Assembly: GCA_030765065.1 (NCBI GenBank)
Contig: CM060990.1
Span: 460,868,321 to 460,932,320, forward strand
Source of the DNA: Deroplatys truncata
Lineage: Eukaryota > Arthropoda > Insecta > Mantodea > Mantidae
Length of the DNA: 64,000 nt
Reading direction: 5' to 3'
Part shown: positions 36,661 to 44,539 of the stretch, piece by piece
Position numbering within the stretch: the stretch's first letter is position 1
Layout: the number at the start of each line of letters is the position of its first letter
Translations under genes and position numbers: made by a program
The notes under the pieces: model-generated
What the model saw: the letters and a program-made list of their open reading frames with translations, nothing else
Told to the model about the DNA's origin: nothing
Databases searched by the model: none

Positions 36661-36875
36661 AACAAAAGATCAGAATGGTGCCCACGGTAACAAAAGAACT
36701 CTTGGAACCTGTGCTATTATGCCAGGTATGCCTTTTGTTTGACGGTGAAAGAGAGAGAGAGAGACGTTTCCCACGAGGCAAGGTTCATTCACTTGCTAGG
36801 CAATAAATTCCCCCCGCTCGACCTCGCCGTCATGGAACCGACACTGCCCCCACGGGCAGTCCACTCTGAGAGCAG

Positions 36876-36996
36876 CCGAACCTTCACGAAAACCTACGGA
36901 CATCTCCAAAAATAGATATACAGGGTCGTGACATCCCTAGCACTTCCTCCAAGCAAACGATCCTGCACGAAGGCCTACGGTCATCGCCGAACTCTG
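36876..36996 (+). repeat. Two copies of an arm-specific ~40-bp motif
   Basis: The motif CCGAACCTKCACGAARRCCTACGG, plus a CATC-C tail, occurs at about 36876-36920 and 36958-36996. Two further copies lie at about 38788-38830 and 38888-38932 in the same arm. The right arm has the inverse set near 41800-41945 and 43680-43800. Confidence 0.65.
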
Positions 36997-37382
36997 TTTT
37001 TTGCGCCTATTGTCTGTTTCAAACAGTGATATCAAAAATGTGTTTAACATACATCATTACCTATATTAAACCCCTGTGTATACTTAGGTATCCTTATGTC
37101 TGTGTTCCAATCTTACTGAAAGCAAAAGATTAATATTTTAATTGCTAATGAAAAATTTATACTCTAATAGGGTAAAACATTATATCATTACCCTGATTAA
37201 TGAAAGGTGTTCTCGGGTACCCAGAGATCCTAGTTCAAATCTTTCCCTGCGAAACTCTAATGCTTAATAAATATTAAACTATGGGAGTATGCGCGGCCAG
37301 ATTAAAATGTATGTTACATATATAATTATTTATATTAAACCCTGGTGTTTACTTAGGTATCCCAATGCATAGATTCAATTCC

Positions 37383-37690
37383 TTATTTCCTTTCTTCTTC
37401 TCTTTTCTCTTTCTTTCTTCTTGACTTGTATACATCCAAGCATTCATATATACACGAGCACATACACAGAGCCATTACACATACATACACGCACACACAC
37501 AGAGCCCTTACACATACATATACACACATACGCCAGTGCACGTACACACACACATACACACAGGCACACATACGTCCACTAAAATACACACATACACCAG
37601 TACACTTACGCACACACGTGCGCATACGCCTACAAACATACACCAGTGAACGCACACACACATACACACAAGCAGACACACACGATAGCA
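37383..37690 (+). repeat. Pyrimidine tract and CA-rich minisatellite, left arm
   Basis: A CTT/CTTT-rich tract (37383-37425) leads into an imperfect repeat of ACACAtAC, with recurring longer units containing CATACaCCAGTgcACgtACaCACAC. The right arm carries the GT-rich complement at about 42990-43320. Open frames here (Tyr-Thr-His or Val-Cys runs) are repeat-encoded and not genes. Confidence 0.85.
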
Positions 37691-38329
37691 CTGGAAATTA
37701 TTCTCTTTACAGGGTTCAAAAATTTTTGTTTCATTCCCCTGTAACCTAGCAAAATGTTATCCTTTTCGGGCTACCACATTCACGTGACTTTCATCCCCAC
37801 ACATTTTTATAGCTAGTGTAAAGACATTATGGAGGTTCTCTCTGAGAGAGAGAGACAGAAGAATTGAATCAAGTGGGGATAGAGGTTCTGAGAGCCTCTG
37901 CACATGTGCAACAGGTGATAATTCCTTTGGGTGCAATAATCACGTGACGTGTAAACATTCCTGCCATGACGATGTGCTGACATACCCAGGGGATTTAGAT
38001 GTCTATATAAACAGCTAACGACGCTGGCTGGAACCACTGCAAGCTTATTAACTCTACATTCAAATTTTAAAGTATTTAAAAATAGCAACGAGTGTTGTTT
38101 TTTTTAATTTAAGAAGAGGTGTGAGTCATCGATTTCTACACACACAGCATTCATCAACACGATGCAATGCAAAGTGAGTGAGTTTTTACATAACTATACA
38201 AATCAGTATTGGCTTTTTACGATGCATTTAATTTTGTTTAAACGATGAGGTGCATGAAAGTCGAATCGTTGCAAGAGTATCGTATTTTTATCTGAACTTT
38301 ACACTCACATGGATTTCTCGGCGCATTGT

Positions 38330-38760
38330 TCCTCCGTTCACAGGATTTTGTCTACTCATTCATTGTTTCTCTACACATTCATTCTCCATTAACATTCATA
38401 CGATTCTCTCTACTCGTTCTTTGTTTCTCTACACATTCTTCTTCCATGAACATTTGCATGATTTTCTATACTCATTCTTTGTTTCTCTACACATTCATCC
38501 TCCACTAACATTCATACGATTTTCTCTACCCCTCATTGTTTCACCATCACACAGATTTCTACACACACTCTTCTTCCATTCACATTCATACGATTTTCTC
38601 TATCCCCCTCATTGTTTTACTACCACATGGATTTCTACATACATTCTTCTACCATTCACATGATTCTCTCCACCGCTATTTGTTTCGCCATCACAGGAAT
38701 TTCTACACACACGCTCCTCTTCCATTCACCATCACACAGATTTCATCACTTACATGATTG
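38330..38760 (+). repeat. Minisatellite of ~58-bp then ~72-bp units, left arm
   Basis: Three units of about 58 bp (GTTTCTCTACACATTC, then TCCAyTaACATTCATACGATT, then CTCTAC) begin at about 38368, 38426 and 38484. They pass into three longer units of about 72 bp that add TCACCATCACACAGATTTCTACACACAC. The right arm has a matching, inverted block at about 41985-42400. The long Phe/Tyr/His-rich open frames are products of the repeat. Confidence 0.8.
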
Positions 38761-38787
38761 TCAGAAACTACCACTTCTACCAAGCAC

Positions 38788-38932
38788 CCGAACCTGTACG
38801 AAGATCTACGAGTATACCCGAACACAAAGGTGCATAAAAGATACTTACAACCCCTGCTTTGTTACAAAACTGGCACTTCTATCAAGCGCCAAGCCTGCAC
38901 AAAGAACTACGGATGTCCCCGAACACAAACAT
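38788..38932 (+). repeat. Second pair of the arm-specific ~40-bp motif
   Basis: CCGAACCTGTACGAAGATCTACG at about 38788 and AAGCCTGCACAAAGAACTACGG at about 38888 are diverged copies of the motif at 36876 and 36958. Each is followed here by CCCGAACACAAA. They lie in a tandem pair of about 100-bp units ending in GATACTTACA / CATACTTACA. Confidence 0.6.
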
Positions 38933-39055
38933 GCAGAAACATACTTACAAAAAACTGTGATCATGTAGCGCAACGCACACTTTAGTTCTAATATAAATAA
39001 ATACATAACTTGTCCTTCCATCTGAATAATACATTGAAAAAATAAATCATTATCA

Positions 39056-39304
39056 ATGTGTGTTACAGAGTGTTTAGCAGATAGACTTAACAAGATGTCT
39101 GAAGAGCGCAGTTTCTTACCAACTCGGCGAGTTCAAGATCTAGAAATAGGTCATAAACATGAGATAAAGGCCTTAAAGAGAGCTCAAACAAGATACGGTA
39201 TCAGGATCGTATTTTTGCTGGAGGGTTGCCAAGTGTTCTTGCCTGGACGCTATAATTCGTTAACCAACGAAGAGCTAGCAGAAATGCCCGGAAAATATAT
39301 TTGA
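39056..39304 (+). pseudogene. Arm ORF, left copy: small protein, possibly ssDNA-binding-like
   Basis: Eighty-two codons read inward toward the centre. The frame holds TECLADRLNKM, FLPTRRVQDLEIG, ALKRAQTRYGIRIV, CQVFLPGRYNSLTNEEL and EMPGK. It resembles, from memory, a small family found repeatedly beside capsid-like genes in arthropod mobile or viral elements. The FLPT-x6-LE-x9-AL-x-R-x4-YG-x8-L pattern looks like an OB-type, possibly nucleic-acid-binding, fold; that function is inference. Relative to the right-arm copy this frame closes early at KYI, while homologous sequence (the tail of the other copy) continues for another 200 bp in a shifted frame. Over about 79 aligned residues I count about 17 differences between the copies. 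Confidence 0.55.
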
Positions 39305-39647
39305 TATATAAGGGCATGGCAGAGATGGAGAAATTTAAGTCATGTAAATTGTCTTTTGTAACCGCAGCGAAGGTATGTAAAAATGTCAAACTTAAGTATC
39401 CAATGTTTTCCTATTTTACTATGAAAAAAGTTAATAAATAAAACTTCTGACTCATTGATATTACATATAAATATAGAAAAAATACATGCTATAGAACTTA
39501 TTAAAAAATTCATGAAATCACATTGTCACATGTTTTGAATTCAAATATATATATATATATATATCACATTGAAATAACGCCTGATATCCTAATGTTTATA
39601 TAAATGTTCATTTTCTATGTAGCCTAACAAAAGGAATGTAATTGTTT

Positions 39648-39911
39648 TCAGGTTACCTTCACTTCCAAAAGCATGTTTTCTAAGAATTTCATTGTGTAAT
39701 GTTTCAGAAGGTATAAGGGGAAGAAGAACCGATTTGTAGCCCAGGAAAGGATGCTGACGCTCTTAGAGGATAGAATACGCATCCTCACTACACCCCGAAA
39801 CATGCAGTGAGCGTGCGCAAAGACTACATCACGAGAAGGCACAACGTTAAGATAGGGATCTTCTACGACCTTCCAGTGCTTATAGTGAAGAACAGACAAT
39901 TTTGTATACAT
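39648..39911 (-). CDS. Unrecognised ORF in the element's centre
   Basis: Eighty-seven codons starting MYTKLSVLHYKHWKVVEDPY, with a central FAHAHCMFRGVVRMR and a hydrophobic/aromatic FFFPLYLLKHY. It sits on the same strand as the capsid-like remnant and about 470 bp beyond its last recognisable part. It could be the fragment of a second element gene, but I cannot assign it to polymerase, integrase, protease or minor capsid. Chance openness is not excluded. Confidence 0.3.
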   Translation of the reverse strand: MYTKLSVLHYKHWKVVEDPYLNVVPSRDVVFAHAHCMFRGVVRMRILSSKSVSILSWATNRFFFPLYLLKHYTMKFLENMLLEVKVT

Positions 39912-40384
39912 TCCAAGGTATAGCTGAGAGTTAGCTCGAGCGAGACTCCCTATATTAGGTGAAAATAAGAATTGGGAGGACTAATTTAAATGTTGATGAT
40001 TGCATAACCTAACCATTGCAAGTGTAATGTGATATGCAGGAACGAGGAGTTGGAGTAGAAAAGTGCTTGAATTGTATGATAAAAATAATAAAGGGGATTG
40101 GGGAATGCTTTTACATCATATTTTGTTCATTAAAAATCCTTACATTCCTAATGAACAGAAATCCTTACATTATAAGATTAGTTTAAAATATAGACTGCAT
40201 CACATGAGTCAGAGGATTGTATGTGAATACTTTATCATGAATTATTAAACTGTACAATGAGATCTGTGTAGGAATATTTGCACTAGCTTGAATTTCTACT
40301 CAGAGGTTGACAGCTCAATTTACGAATTCGTCTATTTGATGCGAGGAATCTATAACAAACATAGGGGCATATTTAAGAAAACAT

Positions 40385-41112
40385 TTTCTCTTCAATAAAG
40401 GGTGATTCTCTTTTTCATAATAACAGCCTGAGTACTATCATACAATGATGGAAATCTCGAGTTTCCAAAGTCCAAGCTCATTGCTTGATAGGGATAACAT
40501 TCACTATTAAGATAAAGTCCCAAATTAGTTAGTTACAGTGATCAAAAAGGGAAGTCTTTAGATCCATTACTCGATCTGGAAGTCTGAGCGCCTAAAATGA
40601 CAAATCTCGACTTCTCCATTTTTGACGTGATGCCGACATTCCAGGTGAATGCTTGCGGCACAGCAGGCTGAGCATGCAGATCCATGGTCCTAAATGGGTG
40701 AAACAGAGTCTTATCCGGCTTGGCAGTCTTGAAGATTTCAAGCATTCCAGCATCAGAAAATCGAATCACAGACATTCTCCACTCGATTCGTACAAGTTTA
40801 ACAGCAGCATTCTCTTCACCCTGAGGCACTATAATACAGTTTTTAGAGCCCTTGGATCGAATCACCACCTACACCAACTGGCTATTGGGTATGAGCTCCT
40901 TGTGATCGCTAGAAAAATCCCAGAAGCATCGAAAGCGGTATTATAGTATTGAAGACTTCATTTGCTACATGTACAGTATCCATGACTTCTCCGGGATAAC
41001 ACCATCCAATATTCGGCACACGATCAGATTCCATTGGGTTGAGAGTAGCATAGTTGCGTAAAGTTGATACAATCCAGGGGTTTCTGGTTCCATCAATAGT
41101 TGACCCGCTCAT
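40385..41112 (-). pseudogene. Double-jelly-roll capsid-like protein remnant
   Basis: The gene begins on the minus strand at 41112, only 27 bp inside the right arm. Its 68-codon first frame (41112-40909) starts MSGSTIDGTRNPWIVSTL and includes YPGEVMDTV. A shift and an in-frame stop follow. A second frame (40868-40542) holds VKLVRIEWRMSVIRFSDA, FHPFRTMDLHAQPAVPQ and the signature-like TSKMEKSRFVILGAQTSR. A third stretch near 40520-40400 reads LYLNSECYPYQAMSLDFG. This order matches, from memory, arthropod double-jelly-roll domain proteins related to Polinton-type major capsid proteins. At least one frameshift and several stops make it non-functional, and the C-terminal half is missing or unreadable. 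Confidence 0.6.
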
Positions 41113-41212
41113 ATTCAGTCGAATCTCCTCAAAGAGGTTATCAGGCGTTATTTCAATGTGATGTTATGTATATATATATATATAACTTAATTCAAAACAT
41201 ATGACATTGTGA

Positions 41213-41674
41213 TTACATGAATTTTTTTATAAATTGTATAGCATGTATATTTTGTATCTTTATATGTAATATCAATGAGTCAGCTGTTTTATTTATGATT
41301 TTTTTCAGAGTAAAATAGGAAAACATTGAACACTTAAGTTTGACATTTCTACAAACCTTCATTGCGGGTACAAAAGACAATTTACATGTTTTAAGTCCCC
41401 CCATCTCTGCCATGCCCTGATATATCAAATATATTTTTCCGGTCATTTCTGCAAACTCTTCGTTGGTTAACGAATTATAACATTCAGACAAGAACACTTG
41501 GCAATCCTCCAGCAAAGATACGATCCAGATACCGTATCTTGTTTGAGCTCTCTTTAAGGCATTTATCTCATATTTAAAACATATTTCGAGATCTTGAACT
41601 CGCCGAGTCGGTAGGAAAGTGCAATCTTCAACCATCTTGTTAAGTCTATCTGCTAAACACTCTGTAACAGACAT
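41213..41674 (-). CDS. Arm ORF, right copy: small protein, possibly ssDNA-binding-like
   Basis: The 153-codon frame runs toward the centre and ends about 100 bp before the start of the capsid-like remnant, on the same strand, as if the two were once adjacent genes. It is the longer partner of the left-arm copy at 39056-39304. It starts MSVTECLADRLNKM, has FLPTRRVQDLEI, ALKRAQTRYGIWIV, CQVFLSECYNSLTNEEF, then continues KIYLIYQGMAEMGGLKTC and LSFVPAMKVCRNVKLKCSMF. The last 50 residues (ending IQFIKKFM) are low in complexity and may be read-through. The open frame is intact but sits in a dead element. Nucleic-acid binding is inference from the pattern of a beta-rich small domain. Confidence 0.5.
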   Translation of the reverse strand: MSVTECLADRLNKMVEDCTFLPTRRVQDLEICFKYEINALKRAQTRYGIWIVSLLEDCQVFLSECYNSLTNEEFAEMTGKIYLIYQGMAEMGGLKTCKLSFVPAMKVCRNVKLKCSMFSYFTLKKIINKTADSLILHIKIQNIHAIQFIKKFM

Positions 41675-41799
41675 TGATCATGAATTATTTTTTCAATGTA
41701 TTATTCAGTTGGAAGGACAAGTTATGCATTTATTTATATTATAACTAAAGTGTATGTTGCGCTACATGACCACAGTTTTTTGTAAGTATGTTTATGCAC

Positions 41800-41945
41800 G
41801 TTTGTGTTCGGGGACATCCGTAGTTCTTCGTTGAGGTTCGGTGCTTGATAGAAGTGCTAGTTTTGTAACAAAGCAGGGATTGTAAGTATGTTTTATGCAT
41901 CTTTGTGTTCGGGTATACTCGTAGGTCTTCGTAGAAGTTCGGGTG
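41800..41945 (-). repeat. Arm-specific ~40-bp motif, inner pair of the right arm
   Basis: On the plus strand: GTTCGGGGACATCCGTAGTTCTTCG at about 41806 and GTTCGGGTATACTCGTAGGTCTTCG at about 41908. They are inverse counterparts of the copies at 38788 and 38888. Confidence 0.6.
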
Positions 41946-41984
41946 CTAGGTAAAAGTGGTAGTTTGTGACAATCATGTAGGTGC

Positions 41985-42400
41985 TGAAATCTGTCCGATG
42001 GTGAATGGAAGAAGAGTGTGTGTGTATGTAAAAATTCCTGTGATGGTAAAACAATGAGGGGGATAGAGAAAATCGTGTGAATGTGAATGGAAGAAGAGTG
42101 TGTGTAGAAATCTGTGTGACGGTGACACAATGAGGGGTAGAGGGGTAGAGAATATCGTGAATGTTAATGGAGGATGAATGTGTAGAGACACAGAATGACT
42201 GGAGAAAATCATGTAAATGTTCATGAAAGAAAAATGTGTAGAGAAATAAAGATTGAGTAGAGAAAATTGCAGGATGGATGTGTAGAGAAACAAAGAATGA
42301 GTAGAGAAAATCGTATGAATGCTAATGGAGGATGAGTGTGTAGAGAAACAAAAAATGAGTAGACAAAATCCTGTAAATGGAAGAAGAGAGCGCCGAGAAA
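41985..42400 (-). repeat. Minisatellite of ~58/72-bp units, right arm
   Basis: Inverse counterpart of 38330-38760, with AGTAGAGAAAATCGTATGAATG and TGTGTAGAGAAACAAAGAATG units. Unit boundaries and small indels differ from the left arm. Confidence 0.8.
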
Positions 42401-42989
42401 TCCAACTATTAGTCTTGCATGCACTGCATCGTTTAAACAAAATTAAATACATCGTAAAAAGCCAACACTGATTTGAATAGTTATGTAAAAACTCACTCAC
42501 CTTGCAGTGCATCGTGTTGATGAATGCTGTGTGTGTAGAAATCGATGACTCACATCTCTTCTTAAATTAAAAAACACCTCTCGTTGCTATTTTTGGAATG
42601 CTTTAAAATTCAAATCTAGAGTTAATAAGCTTGCAATGGTTCTAGCCAGCGTCGTTAGCTGTTTATATAGTGATCCAAATCCCCTCTGCTATGTCTACAC
42701 ATCGTCATGGCAGGGGTGTTTATACGTCACGTGATTATTGCACCCAATGGAATTATCACCTGTTGCACATGTGCAGAGGCTCTCAGAACCTCTATCCCCA
42801 ATTGATTCAATTCTTCTCTCTCTCTCTCTTTCTCAGAGAGTACCTCCATAATGTCTTTACACTAGCTATAAAAATTGTGGGGATGAAAGTCATGTGAATG
42901 TGGTAGACTGAAAAGGATAACATTTTTCTAGGTTACAGGGAAATGAAACAACAATATTTGAATCGTGTAAAGAGAATAATTTCCAGTTC

Positions 42990-43320
42990 TATCGTGTGTG
43001 TCTGCTTGTGTGTATGTGTGTGTGCGTGCAGTGGTGTATGTTTGTAGGCGTATGCGCGCGCGTGTGTGTGTAAGTGTATTGGTGTATGTGTGGATCTTAG
43101 TGGACATATGTGTGCCTGTGTGTATGTGTGTGTACGTGCACTGGCGTATGTGTGTATATGTATGTGTAAGGGCTCTGTGCGTGTGCTTGTGTGTATGTGT
43201 AATGGCTCTGTTTATGTGCTGGTGTATATATGAATGCTTGGATGTATGCAAGTCAAGAAGAAAGAAAGAGACAGAGAGAAAGAGAAAAGAGAAGAAGAAA
43301 GGAAATAAGGAATCGAATCT
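42990..43320 (-). repeat. GT-rich minisatellite and purine tract, right arm
   Basis: Inverse counterpart of 37383-37690: GTGTGT/GTATGT-rich repeats with CACTGGCGTATGTG units, then a GAAAGAGA/AAGAAGAAAG purine tract at about 43256-43310. Confidence 0.85.
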
Positions 43321-43679
43321 ATGCATTGGGATACCTAAGTAAACACCAGGGTTTAATATAAATAATTATATATGTAACATACTTCCATAGTTTAATATTT
43401 ATTAAGCATTAGAGTTTCGCAGGGAAAGATTTGAACTAGGATCTCTGGGTACCCGAGAACGCCTTTCATTAATCAGGGTAATGATATAATGTTTTACCCT
43501 ATCAAAGTATAAATTTTTCATTAGCAATTAAAACATTAATCTTTCGCTTGCAGTAAGATTGGAACACAGACCTAAGGATACCTAAGTATACACAGGGGCT
43601 TAATATAGGTAATGATCTATGTTAAACACATTTTTGATTTCACTGTTTGAAACAGACAATAGGTGCTAAAAACAGAGTT

Positions 43680-43800
43680 CGGCGATGACCGTAGGTCTTC
43701 GTACAGGATCGTGTGTTTGGAGGAAGAGTTAAAAATGTCACGATCGTGTATATCTATGTTCAGAGATGTCTGTAGGTCTTCGTGAAGGTTTGGCTGCTCT
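43680..43800 (-). repeat. Arm-specific ~40-bp motif, outer pair of the right arm
   Basis: GGCGATGACCGTAGGTCTTCG at about 43681 and GATGTCTGTAGGTCTTCGTG at about 43766 are the inverse counterparts of the copies at 36958 and 36876. Confidence 0.6.
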
Positions 43801-44533
43801 AGAGAGAACTGCCCGCGGGGGTAGAGTCGGTTCCATGACGGCGAGGTCGAGCGGGAGGAATTTATTGCTTAGCAGGTGAATGAACTTTGCCTCGTGGGAA
43901 ACGGGTCTCTCTCTCTCTCTTTTTCCATCGACAAACAAAAGGCAGACCTGGTATAATAGTACAGGTTCCAAGAGTTCTTTTTTTACCGTGGGCACCATTC
44001 TGATCTTTTGTTATTTTGCACGTGTTTGGAGAGAAAATAGAATGCTGCGGGGGTTGCTACACGTGTGACCTTCCTAACGAACACTGGTGCTGAAGAATGG
44101 AATGGAGACAAATAGCGCTTGCTCTTTTGTCACAAAGTAAAATTTATTACACCATTGTTCATTTTGCTAGGAAAAAGGTAGGTCGTTGTTATATTCCCAA
44201 GGTGCGCATGTTTGGAGAGAGAATAGAATGCATCTATGGGGAGGAGGTTGCTACAGGCGTAGCCTTCCTAACGAGCACGTGTGCGGAAATGGAATGGGGA
44301 GAATAGCATCTGCTACTTTTTTACAAAGCATAATTAGTACACCATTGTTCATTTTGACAGGTGATGGACTACCTTATTTGCATGCCTGTGAACCTTTCCA
44401 TTATACTTCACAAAATTTATGACTTCAGCTGCAACCAAAAAGATACCAGTGGGCGTGGCATGTGGAGGGGGATGCCTAATTATCTAATATTCCTGCATAT
44501 TAAGTGATCTGGATCTCTCAGTTCCCTCCTACT

Positions 44534-44539
44534 CAGATT
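44534..44539 (+). repeat. Right 6-bp target site duplication, CAGATT
   Basis: Exact match to 36128-36133, directly abutting the right inverted-repeat terminus. Confidence 0.8.

Larger units (their letters stand above)
36134..39586 (+). repeat. Left inverted arm (3,453 bp)
   Basis: The arm aligns in reverse complement to 41139-44533. Landmarks at equal distance from the outer ends are CTTCCCCCTCCACCTGCCACGCC (about 36203), the GA-rich/CA-rich blocks (37383-37690), the 58-72-bp minisatellite (38330-38755), a small ORF (39056-39304), and the inner end ATATATAT..CACATTGAAATAACGCCTGATA. One clear insertion relative to the other arm is about 38 bp near 38255-38292. Confidence 0.9.
39587..41138. 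other. Unique central segment of the 8.4-kb element
   Basis: These 1,552 bp lie between the arms. They hold a capsid-like gene remnant (about 40385-41112, minus) and two unrecognised open frames: 39648-39911 (-) and 40063-40248 (+). All other genes expected for a full Polinton are missing, so this is what survived internal deletion. Confidence 0.7.
36134..44533. mobile_element. Polinton/Maverick-like element with 3.4-kb inverted arms
   Basis: This 8,400-bp unit starts AGTACGAGGGAAATGAGAG and ends with its inverted counterpart (AGTAGGAGGGAACTGAGAG read inward). Exact CAGATT duplications sit on both sides. The arms (36134-39586 and 41139-44533) remain collinear over their full length, and the centre is 1,552 bp. 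AG-starting TIRs plus a 6-bp duplication fit the Polinton/Maverick class, as does a double-jelly-roll capsid-like remnant in the centre. No DNA polymerase B, integrase, packaging ATPase or protease is visible, so the element is heavily deleted. TIRs of this length are far beyond those I know for the class. An adintovirus-like or other Polinton-related virus is an alternative name for the same origin. Confidence 0.75.
41139..44533 (-). repeat. Right inverted arm (3,395 bp)
   Basis: Reverse complement of 36134-39586 over its whole length, with scattered substitutions and small indels. The inner end is TATCAGGCGTTATTTCAATGTG and the outer end CTCTCAGTTCCCTCCTACT. The arms are clearly unequal copies, not identical, so they have diverged for some time without being homogenised. 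Confidence 0.9.

Noticed and set aside
37205-37260. tRNA-like B box (AGTTCAAATCT) after GGGTACCCAGAGATCC, present in both arms of the 8.4-kb element.
   Set aside because: No convincing A box at the right distance; kept as part of the arm sequence.
37426-37749. Long open frames rich in Thr/His/Tyr or Val/Cys on both strands.
   Set aside because: Products of the CA/GT-rich minisatellite in the element's arms; the same applies at 42928-43342.
38250-38663. 137-codon frame, Phe/His/Tyr-rich, that looks like a membrane protein.
   Set aside because: It is encoded by the 58/72-bp tandem repeat. The mirrored arm gives an equivalent frame at 41973-42512, and repeats whose unit length is near a multiple of three stay open by chance.
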